NCBI GenBank assembly: GCA_905221605.1
Contig: CAJNDS010002574.1
Location: 248,001-312,000, forward strand
DNA: 64,000 nt
Reading direction: 5' to 3'
DNA from: Symbiodinium natans
Taxonomy: Eukaryota > Sar > Dinophyceae > Suessiales > Symbiodiniaceae
Of this stretch, positions 32,444-41,535 are shown piece by piece. The translations under genes were made by a program, and so were the position numbers. Each line of letters begins with the position of its first letter. Position 1 is the first letter of the stretch. The notes under the pieces are model-generated. The model searched no databases. It worked only from the letters and a program-made list of their open reading frames with translations, and had not been told where the DNA came from.

Positions 32444-34879
32444 ATGACTGCTGCCAGTGCTGGTACCAAGTTCATTGCAGAACGCACTAGCTCCAAAGCC
32501 AGACAGCACCGCAACAAACGTCGCATGCTGCGACACTTGCTGCGACTCGCGGTGGTGAAAGCCTTGAGCTCATGTGGGCTTCGACAGAGTTCTAATGTAA
32601 CAGCGCCCAAACAAGAGCCGACGGTGTCTGCTGCTGAGAGTTTTTGCTGTGTCCTGACAGAGTACATGGCGACCTCAAGCCTCAGTGTGGCTTCTTGTTG
32701 GCGAAGCTGGCTTGCACACAAGCCTACTTCCCCGAGCTGCCGTAGCAGAGACCTTTTCCCGCTGCCCAGACTTGAGAGCTGGCCGAGCCAAGTGGATAGT
32801 GACACCGTGGACACGGCTTGTTGCCTGCAGGTTGCAAACATGTGTTTGGCTGCGCTGAACAGTTTGGAGCAAGGCCTCAAGCCAACATGCAAATGGGAGG
32901 CTGTGCCCACCAAACCTACTGCTGCGCAACTTTCTGTTCAGCACCATGTGGCTGGTCGAGTTGCCCGCTTTCTTGGCCGTTTGAATGGTGAGCTAGGGTC
33001 CCAACTCGATTGGCGCAACAGTTTCCACATCTTCGAAGAGTCGTCGACAAACGTCTACCAAGGTATACGCGCTGCTGACGTTGACCTGCCGGCTACTGCG
33101 GCCACTTGCGAGCCACTGGACCTGATCTCACAGGAGCTTGCAGCAGCCATTGCTGATGATTCGCAGGTCTTCCCGGAGGTTCCGAAAAGCCAAGACGAGG
33201 GAGACCCCTTCTTTTCAAAAGCTGAGCGGGACGAGTACATCCAGCTCACTGTGCGAGAGCTCAACTGTGGCAAGCTGCGCCTTCGTCCGGAGGTGGAGGC
33301 CGTTGCCGGCATCTTCGCGGCTGGAAAGTCAGGCGGCCGTCAGCGGAAAATTTGGAACGGAGCTTCTGTTTCCCAGTTGGCGCAGGTGCCGCCAAAGCCA
33401 AGGCGGCTGGCTAACCCTTCCTGCTTCCTTGACGTGGACGCTTCAGCTGGGGAGAGGCTCTACTTCTCCAAACGAGATGCTGCGACGTTTTTCGATGCGC
33501 TGAAAGTGCCGAAAGCGCTGCAGAAATGGTTCGGGCAACCTGCTGTGCAAGTACGAGAGCTGGTTGAGGCGGGTATGAGCTTGGAAACCATCTTTTCGCT
33601 TTGCGACGACTTGCCCTCGAGAGATGTTAAAGCTGATATGTGGTTGTATCCAGCAAACGTGGTCTGGCCCATGGGATTCTCATGGTCGTCAGCTGTGGCG
33701 CAGGACACAACGCTAGCGGTCTGTGCCCGCGCTGGCATCCGGGAAGAGTCAATTCTCAGCCCAGACCATGGCCCGCCGCAGCAACAGCAGGAACTAGTTT
33801 TCGTTGCCACGGATGACACAGTCCTTGTGCACCGCGACTGCAAGCTGGGAATGCAGACGCTAAGCAACCTCGACGCGGCTTTCCTGGACAACGGCATACC
33901 GCGAAATGTCAAGAAGGACGTCACCTTGGCCTCCAGCATTACTGCTTTGGGGTGTGATCTGTGCGCCAGCCCTCCAGTCGCTGAGCCTGGGATAGCACGT
34001 CTCTGCCAAGTTGTCGGCCGGACCTTAGATCTTTTGCATAATCCGAATGCTAGTCCTAGGGGGGTTCTTAGGTTGCTAGGTGTTTGGGAGTGGTTTGTAC
34101 TTCTGCAACGAAGCATGTTCAGCATCTACGACGCTGTCTACAGCTTCAGCAGGAAGACCCCTGAACACCAAACCGCTGCAGTGCCCGACAAGGTCCTCAA
34201 CGAGTTCTTGACAACCCTGCTGCTCGCGCCTCTGCTCACAGCTGGCCTGGATCGCCGACCTCTGAGTACGCTTGTGGCTACAGATGCCTGTCCCGAATAT
34301 GGGTTTGGTGTCTGCGCAGCAGAGTGCTCGCAGCTGGATGCTTTTCAGGTGTGCAATATGGCAGAACGCCGGGGTGATTTCGTGCGCCTCACTACCTCAG
34401 CAAGCGACCCAGTTGAAGTTCCCAGGCTAGGAAAGCCAAGGCGCCTTCCTATCAAGCAACAAGATTTCAAAACAGTGGTCTCTTGTCGTGCGAGATGGCC
34501 AGGGCACTCCGGGGTACTCGAGATGCACGGCTACATGCTTGGCTTGAAGTGGGCAGCAAGACATCCGCGACGACACCATCGGAAGATCCCTTTTCTGGTC
34601 GATGCAAAAGCTGTGGTGGGTGCGGCCGCCAAGGGCCGCAGTTCTGTGCGCGCTTTCCTCAAGATCCTGCGAAGCGCAGCTGCCTACACGCTCGCTGCTG
34701 ACATCCTTCCCAGAATCGTCTATATTCCTTCTGAGTCAAACCCCGCGGACGCCCCATCCCGGGGACGGAAACTCAGGAGAGGACGACGCTGCCAGTCTTC
34801 GGATCAGTTCTGCATAGATGCAACAATTCGCGAATTCTTGGCGCCACTGTCGCCCTACCCGTGGCAGCCGGGCATGTAA
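32444..34879 (+). CDS. reverse transcriptase-RNase H of the split-repeat element
   Basis: 811 residues from ATG 32444 (the frame is open from 32423). The N-terminal third is not recognised and may be Gag-like, but has no zinc knuckle. Reverse transcriptase: a first catalytic Asp candidate D345 in SKRDAATFFDAL, a WPMGFSWSSAVAQ box, and the catalytic pair D457-D458 in FVATDDTVLV. RNase H: D614 (ATDACPEYGFG), E693 (LEMHGYM), D720 (LVDAKAVV) and D769 in the closing PSESNPADAPSRGR. This arrangement and the NPADAPSR end are typical of DIRS/Ngaro- and Ty3-related RT-RNase H. No integrase, protease or tyrosine recombinase motif is present, and only about 245 bp remain before B1. The uninterrupted frame suggests recent activity. 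Confidence 0.88.
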   Translation: MTAASAGTKFIAERTSSKARQHRNKRRMLRHLLRLAVVKALSSCGLRQSSNVTAPKQEPTVSAAESFCCVLTEYMATSSLSVASCWRSWLAHKPTSPSCRSRDLFPLPRLESWPSQVDSDTVDTACCLQVANMCLAALNSLEQGLKPTCKWEAVPTKPTAAQLSVQHHVAGRVARFLGRLNGELGSQLDWRNSFHIFEESSTNVYQGIRAADVDLPATAATCEPLDLISQELAAAIADDSQVFPEVPKSQDEGDPFFSKAERDEYIQLTVRELNCGKLRLRPEVEAVAGIFAAGKSGGRQRKIWNGASVSQLAQVPPKPRRLANPSCFLDVDASAGERLYFSKRDAATFFDALKVPKALQKWFGQPAVQVRELVEAGMSLETIFSLCDDLPSRDVKADMWLYPANVVWPMGFSWSSAVAQDTTLAVCARAGIREESILSPDHGPPQQQQELVFVATDDTVLVHRDCKLGMQTLSNLDAAFLDNGIPRNVKKDVTLASSITALGCDLCASPPVAEPGIARLCQVVGRTLDLLHNPNASPRGVLRLLGVWEWFVLLQRSMFSIYDAVYSFSRKTPEHQTAAVPDKVLNEFLTTLLLAPLLTAGLDRRPLSTLVATDACPEYGFGVCAAECSQLDAFQVCNMAERRGDFVRLTTSASDPVEVPRLGKPRRLPIKQQDFKTVVSCRARWPGHSGVLEMHGYMLGLKWAARHPRRHHRKIPFLVDAKAVVGAAAKGRSSVRAFLKILRSAAAYTLAADILPRIVYIPSESNPADAPSRGRKLRRGRRCQSSDQFCIDATIREFLAPLSPYPWQPGM

Positions 34880-35123
34880 CCGAGCCTGCTTCTGGAATTT
34901 CTGACCAGGCAGGCCTTCGGGCAGCTGCAGGAGAGGCTGTTTGCTGCTGCTGCGGGGGTGGGCTTCCACGATCTGCTCCAGTCGTGGCCTTTGTGGCCCA
35001 GCCAGGGAGTGGACCTGAGGCCCCGGCTTTGGCCTACACTTCTCTCTGGAGTTCTGGGCTCTGCATGTCACTTTCCGATCTTTTTCTGCGGCGACGCTTC
35101 GCTTACACCAGTGCGGGGTATTT

Positions 35124-35275
35124 GGGCTTTTCAAAGACATCAGCTTGTTTGGCGAGCTTCGCCTTGGAAGTTTTGTTCTCCTTGAATCGCTCGCTCTACC
35201 CTGCAGTGGCGTCATTCCAAAACGGGCAGTGCTCATGACCGGAAGCAAGTCTGAATGAGTGGCAGCCTCAGCAAT
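35124..35275 (+). repeat. split direct repeat B1
   Basis: 152 bp matching B2 at 35453-35604 except for one base near 35189 and a short patch near 35220. Its final T is shared with the start of A2. Confidence 0.93.
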
Positions 35276-35437
35276 GAGGGGATATTGCTGCAGCGAACGT
35301 TCCAAGCACCGACAACAGGCGTAAGTTGCAGGTGCACAGGACATGAAGACGCGCAGCTGTGCATTCGTCCAATGCCGTCATGTTGACCAAGCTTTTGCCA
35401 TGTAGCCTTTCACAAGGGTGTAGGTGCGAAAAGCGCC
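35275..35437 (+). repeat. split direct repeat A2
   Basis: 163 bp, identical to A1, directly abutting B1. It is followed by about 15 GC-rich bases and then B2. Confidence 0.95.
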
Positions 35438-35452
35438 CCGCCCAACCCGCCC

Positions 35453-35604
35453 GGGCTTTTCAAAGACATCAGCTTGTTTGGCGAGCTTCGCCTTGGAAGT
35501 TTTGTTCTCCTTGAATCGTTCGCTCTACCCTGCAGTGGCGTCATTCCATACCCTGCAGTGCTCATGACCGGAAGCAAGTCTGAATGAGTGGCAGCCTCAG
35601 CAAT
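35453..35604 (+). repeat. split direct repeat B2
   Basis: Second copy of B1; it ends CAGCAAT at the telomeric repeat. Confidence 0.93.
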
Positions 35605-35651
35605 TAGGGTTTAGGGTTTAGGGTTTAGGGTTTAGGGTTTAGGGTTTAGGG
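35605..35651 (+). repeat. interstitial telomeric repeat, TTTAGGG orientation, right of retroelement
   Basis: About seven perfect TTTAGGG units, in phase with the array left of the element once the element is removed. Confidence 0.95.
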
Positions 35652-38241
35652 AAACAGCCAAACGGATACCAATCCAAGTTGTCCTCCTCTGCGGCTTGAC
35701 ATCTTCAGAACCCTGACGCAAATAATGCAGTCACTTCTCAACAGTCAGTGCTAAAGCTCAAACCGAACTCTTGAACCCTGAACGCTTCACCCAATCCACA
35801 ACTTTCTCTTGTTCTGAAAGCAAGACACGCACCCTAGTGGCCCTGGACCCCAAGCCAAGAAAGGGGGTTTTGGGAGTCTAGGGCTGACTGGGCTCCTACG
35901 CGCTATCGGGCCCGTGGCACGTTTTAGCTGGGTTCTCTCCGCAAGTTCTGCAAATCGTGCGTTTCGTTTCTGTGCGGGGAGTACGGAAAGAAGACTGCGT
36001 GCCTCGCTATACTGTAGTATCTTTCCTCAGTAGTGGCTCCCTACTAGTGGTACAACAGTTGCTGCCACTGCACGTGGCCAGATGCAGCTGTGGCCTGTTG
36101 AGGCTCCTGCAGTCACTTACGTCGTTGTATGTCGATTTAGCGGGAGTGCTCCGCCTTCTTGATAATTTTCCTTCATCTGTCACATTCGCAATCGTATCGT
36201 GGCAGTCGGGAGGGCTCAGATCGAACTCGGTCCTGAGGAATGCACAGCTCCCTCAGATGAGGCCAAGGTTGGCAGAGCATTGGGCTTGCAGAGATCGGTC
36301 GCAGTAAAAGCGAGATGCGGTGAGTCTGCAGGTGCAGCCTTCTGGCACAAAGGAGACTCGACAGCCTGCATCCGTTTGTATTCGCAAGGTGGAGTCACGG
36401 ATGTGTGCAGCGCAGTGCTGTCCAGGACATTGCCAGCGGCTCGGCAACTGCGGATCCAACTGCCAAACCCTCAGAAGACAAGCCCAAAAAAGCGCCATGG
36501 GGCATGGGCAGTGTGCCAAAAGACGTCGTTGCAAGGAGATGACCGCCTTGGATGCCCTCATTGAGGGCTCCCTCCAGTTGCCGCATGCTGGGGCCCCTGG
36601 GGTGCAAACGTCCTTGCGTCCCAGAGCTTTGCGAGCGCAGGCCCATGTTGGCCGTAGCCACGGCTGGGACGGTCAGGATGCTTGTAGTCCCGGGTTTGCA
36701 TGTGCCTTGGAGTGAGATTGCGCAGCATGCTCGTGGTTTGCATGACTGAATTGTTCCAGAAGCCATCGCGTGTCGAGAGCAGTGCGGTAAAATGCGGCAG
36801 GAGCCGAAAGAGCCGAAGGAGGTTGTCCAGGAGGGTGTCCAGAGTCCAAAGGATGGTTCAGGTTCGGAAGCCGTGAGTGTCACGATGTCAGAAGATCCGT
36901 CGGCCAATCTCCGCCAAAGCCACGCGCAGGGCAACCCGACTCAGATCCTCTGGAGGCCCACGTGTCTGGGCTGTGGCATGCGCTGTGGAGTGTGCAACTA
37001 AGAGCCCCCTCTCCAACACAAGCAGAGACCCCCTAGCACCACATTTAAAGGGTCCACGAAACCCTGAACCTATTTCCTTTTTCAGAGGAGCCGCGCTCCA
37101 AGACCGGTCTAAGACTGATTGGGGAGGAGGCGCCTCCGAGCTCCGGCTGCAGGGATACAAAACCCAATTTCAGTGATTCCTTGGCATTAGGAGTGCAGGG
37201 GTGTTATGAACGTGTTGCATAGTGTTGCTGATTGGCTTATTTGAATTCTGTCATGAAGTTTGGTTGTTTTTCATTGTGTTGTTTTTTTTGTTGGGGGGTT
37301 TTACAAAACCCTTTTGCGAGATGGTTTGAGAGCTATCAGGGCCCCTGGTTTGGCGTTGTGCTTGGGGGGATGGTCTGAGGACACTGCCTTGGCAATATGC
37401 CACGGGCCCAGAGCCGTTCCACGGATTGCAGCGTATTCTGCATGCTTTCCAGCTTGTCCGTTCCTTCCAGGTGTTGAAAGACGAGACCCGTCGGTGCTTC
37501 GTTGGATTCCTGCCGCGGACGCTAGGCAGATGGTGTTGCAGATGGTGGCACTCTGCATGGTGTCCCCCTGCATCGTTTGATTTCTGAACTCCAACTTGCT
37601 GCAGGCAAAGATGTATGTGCCAGCTTCTTCGAAAAGGCGCTTCAAGGTGCGACGATGTTCGTCGGTCTGTCTCATCTGACATTCTCTCGATCGACTCTTA
37701 AGTGAGCGTCGTGAAGCGAAATGGTTGAGATCAACTGTGGCCGGTTCAGGTGCGGAATGGATACAACCAACTGGTCCGAATGGACCCATCCCGCGAAAGA
37801 CCGCGTGGATGGTCTTCTTTGAATGTGATTGTGCCTATCGTGCGGAGCTTATGGGTCATCATTGACTGCTTCTGCTTTGTTGGCTGGCCTCATTCTCATC
37901 CGAGGTTATGGTCGCATCGAGGTAAAGCCCCAGCAATATCCGCAGTGGATGTGCACCTTGATGCACTGGGTTATGTGAGGCCCTCAGTTCAGACCCACAT
38001 TTCGCAGGGTCTGTAGAGAAACGTTTCCTGAGCTTTTTGCTCTTTGTGGAGAGCAGTCTTTTGACCGATGTGAGGCCCTGCTGCGGCATCGAGCCCAGTC
38101 GCAGCTCTCCTCTGTTGTGGAATGTCGAAAACAGTGTTTCCAGTTGCAAGGCATCAACGAGCAGAAGGCAGGGGCGGACAACGTAAAACTGGCAAACTCC
38201 CAAGGTTTCAGTGTACCGTATACCGTATACCGTTTTTTCAG
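35652..38241. other. region without a recognised gene
   Basis: Frames at 36199-36564 (LGLQRSVAVKARCGES) and 36792-36950 (Glu/Pro/Ser-rich) could hold exons, and 38009-38125 may be an upstream exon of the AlkB-like gene, but no family was recognised. A short ATACCGT tandem repeat lies at about 38213-38233. Confidence 0.35.
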
Positions 38242-39310
38242 GACTGGCCAAACAGCTGCAACCTCAATCTCTACGAGAATGGAGGCGCATGTGGTGAACG
38301 AGTTCGCTGCCATCAGCCGCCGCCATGCTTCAATTGCGTGATGATTGCTTCGCCAGTGGAAAACACCACAGCTGGAAGAAATTGACAGTCTGCAAAGCAG
38401 GTATGTCAGTTGGATGGCATGCTGACGATGAGCAGCTTTTCCAAGGCAAGCCGGGGCCTCAAGAGCCACACCTTGGAACACACCTTGTCACTTTTCTTGG
38501 TTTTTTCTGCAGGGTTTCCCTGCAGGGCCAATGGAGAGTTCGTTTGGGAGTCCTGGTCTCCCGCAAGCGTAATGTGCGAGATGTCTGGAAATTCTTCGGA
38601 GCGCCGAGGCAGCGGGACTGCCGCATCATCTCGCTATCGCTCGGGGCCACGCGCGGTTTCGAGGTCCGATCGAACTGGCGTGGGGCCTAGAGGCAAACCC
38701 GAGAGTGGAACCTCCACAATCTCCAGGCCAAGCCAAAGCTTCAATTTCCTAAGCCCTCCAGCGCCTCTAGTCTCTAGTGTTTTTCGTAGACAGTCTTTCC
38801 ACACGTCCTCGCCAAAGCCCTACGGACATGCAAGTGCATTGGGCCATTGGGTGATTGGCAAGCGCCTCTGTGAGCAATTGAGGTCGGAGCTGGATTCCAC
38901 AGTGCGCCTGGAGTTGGGGGAGGGCGACCTCTGCACCATGGCCACTTGGTAAAACCCGTTGGTCCCAAGGAGAGTGAGGAATGAAGGAGAGGGGAGGCCC
39001 TTGCTCAAAAAAAGCCTTGTAGCTGAGGAGGGCCTGGTCCAGAAGCACTTCCAGCACCGAGTGCCGCGTGAGGACAAGGCGATGGGAGCCCCCAGTCCCG
39101 GAGACACCGCGCTTGGGGGTTCTCACACTAGGTACATCTAGGTACTCACATGAGCTCACATGCTGGTGCTAAGACCGCCTCGTTTTGCAGCTTGCTTCCC
39201 ACGTTTTTGTTGCGTGGTGCATCTGCAGCTTTCTGCTAGCCAAACACAAGCCCGTTTCTGAGTTCGTGCAGGCGACGGGGCCCCGGATAAACCTCACTTG
39301 GCGGTGGATC
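38242..39310 (+). CDS. AlkB-type 2-oxoglutarate/Fe(II) dioxygenase, multi-exon (5' end not found)
   Basis: Ordered + strand exons match the AlkB homologue fold, enzymes that oxidatively remove alkyl groups from nucleic acids (some act on protein). Approximate pieces: 38242-38291 (WPNSCNLNLYENGGAC); 38401-38450 (SVGWHADDEQLFQG); about 38605-38675 (DCRIISLSLGATRGFEVRS); 38897-38946 (VRLELGEGDLCTM); 39027-39074 (GLVQKHFQHRVPRED); 39270-39310 (TGPRINLTWRW). The iron ligands are visible: His and Asp in GWHADDE and the distal His in FQHRVP. The 2-oxoglutarate-binding Arg pair is in PRINLTWR. The layout resembles ALKBH2/3-like members, but substrate cannot be told. The first two exons start after AG|G. 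N-terminal exons lie upstream and were not identified. Confidence 0.8.
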
Positions 39311-41535
39311 GCCATCTGTCTGCAGTTATCTGCAGTTGATGACCCGACAAGAGAACATGACGTCATCCTTGGTTGCTTTGATCTGTTGGTGCAGGTGAGG
39401 CACGCGCCGCATTGTCCACACGCGCGCCGGCGATGACGCCAAAAGTGCGTGGACGTGCTCATGGCACGAGATGTGCTGCAATGTCGCACTCGACTTGCGC
39501 ATGCTTGCGCCGAACGCGTCTGTGCCTAGATGTTTAGAATCCTTTCAGTGACTGCAAAGTCTGAGGAAAATGCGCGAGACAGCGCGTGCTCGTGCCGAGA
39601 TGGAAGTAGCGCGGGCCCCAGCTCGAGAACGGGAATGGCACATTAGCCGTAGTACCATTCAGAAGCAGCAGCAAAAACGTAGGAAAGGTTGAGAGTGTTA
39701 CGTGGGTGTGGTTCCTCTCTCCGTGTCCTTCAGGACTGCCCGATTTTCCTCTCCCAAAGAATGCGGAGAATGCTGGCATCCATCCTGAAGTCTCCCCTGT
39801 CTGAACCAGTTGGGCTCTCAGAGTTCTCTGCGTAAGATTTTCAATATCAGTTAAAGGATGGTCGAGGTTCCATGGTTTCCAGCACTTTTGCTTTCCCTGC
39901 TCTCTTTTCCAAGAAGGAAGAGGCAAGTTCAGCCAAGGCAGTGGGGGAGTTTGATTCTTCGGCGTTGGAGGACCGCCCAGACCCGAAAACCTCAGCGGCG
40001 CACATGGTGCAATTTTCCTGCGGAGGAGAGTGTCGCCAAAGCCATTGCGGCACTCACCTTCAATCACAACCTACCTCCTTCCTACGTCCAGTGAGCCGAA
40101 CCGGTGTGCAAGCATGTTCTTTCGAGAGCCCAACGCTTTTGAGGTACTTCCTGAACTCAGCACCCGAGCTGTGGAAAGGACAGCAGGACGGATGCTGATT
40201 GGCACCGATGGTTTTCTTTAAGGGCCTTCGTCTGCCTTCCCAGGAGTCTCATGATGAGCAAGTGTACAGTCCAGGCCTTGTTGTGGAGATTCGGCAAGTA
40301 CATGCAAGTACCATCCTTGTTTCTGCGTGACTGTGTGCTGTGTATTGCCGTGTAAAACCCATCCAAACCCTACACCAGACCACCTGCATGCACAATATCC
40401 CAACATATCCCAACCCTTCGAAACTCTGTCGACCTTCGAGGTTGCATCCTTGAGCGAGTTCAGCGAGAACTTCGCGAGGTGCCAAAGGGCGGCGTGCAGA
40501 ATCGTGTGGGCGACGGGGCCCCGAGGCCGTGCGCAAAGGCTCTTGTTGTGCCGGTGTTGCCAGGATCCGCCGCCGAACGTGGACACCAGTCCCAGCCCGG
40601 AGGATTGTGGGCTGCCTGAGACGACTTTGAGAAAAGCATCTGCGCTTCAAAGCACTTCTCTGCACTTATCGGCACATCTCTCCGGAGCCTTTGGCCCGGC
40701 CCAAGCGAGGTCTGCGAAACTTGCAGGCAGCTGCAGGGATCTTGGGGGACTCCACTGAGGTTGCATATGCTGCATCTTGTGCCACACTTTGCGCGCTTGT
40801 TCGAGTAATTCGCTCACTTGTAACGGGAAAGCTGTGATGTTGAGGTTGTCAGCCTCAAGGCAGGGAGTACTTGTGGCCGAAATGCTTGTTGTGCTTTCTC
40901 CATAATGAGCCGATGGCATCCGACAAGGGCTTGGTTATGATGCTCTTTGCCAGGCCTCCGAGAACGGCACTTACGGGACCGGCGCGGCGCACAACGAGGA
41001 TGCCGCAGCCACAACGAAGGGGGATACAGTGTGGACATTATGCGTATGGTATGTGTCGATGGAGTCATAGCATGGCAGTTCGAGGTCGTCCGGCAACGCA
41101 GGGAGTCCGCGATGCCCAAGGCCTGCAGGGTCAATAGATGTGGGTAGCTGGTACAGACAGCGAGAGACTGTTGCCAGAGTTCTGGCTAGATGTGGACAAT
41201 CCAGGCCTGGTTCGGACCAGATGGCATGGACGAGGAGGGGCTTGGGCGGTCGCTAGCGTCGCCGCTAGTGTGGCTTGCATTGCTTGCATGCCATGTGCCC
41301 GAAGCTTGTGGTGCCTATCGTGTCCATGCTCTCTCTCTCTCCCTCTCTCTCGCTCGGCTTCTCGGTGAAGAGTCGCTCTTCCATGCAGAAAAGACGTGGA
41401 AGGATCTATACACGTTCAAGCGTGTCATGACGAATAAGCTCCCCATCGCTCAGCACAAGGCATGTGGCAGCAGGATGCAGGTTGCACGTGCGAGTCTGCA
41501 GCAGTCTGGCACTACTGCAGCTGCGTGATGCCTCA
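39311..41535. other. region without a recognised gene
   Basis: Possible exons occur near 39880-40220 (SVAKAIAALTFNHNLPP and EPNRCASMFFREPNAFEVLP in neighbouring frames). They could be the 5' part of the DEAH helicase gene, whose N-terminal exons are otherwise missing. No family was recognised. Confidence 0.35.

Larger units (their letters stand above)
32208..35604 (+). mobile_element. Ngaro/DIRS-like retroelement with split direct repeats, inserted in telomeric repeat
   Basis: The 3.4-kb element has the layout A1 (32208-32370), ORF (32444-34879), B1 (35124-35275), A2 (35275-35437), B2 (35453-35604). A1 and A2 are identical over 163 bp; B1 and B2 share 152 bp with two small differences. A1-ORF-B1-A2-B2 is the split-direct-repeat plan known from Ngaro-type and other tyrosine-recombinase retrotransposons, which replicate through a circle and insert without target duplication. 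Both flanks are TTTAGGG, and removing the element restores the repeat in phase. The ORF encodes reverse transcriptase and RNase H; no tyrosine recombinase was seen in the element, so it may depend on a partner element or be degraded. Confidence 0.88.

Noticed and set aside
33460-34125. 221-codon minus frame inside the split-repeat element
   Set aside because: Antisense to the RT-RNase H frame, which has all catalytic motifs.
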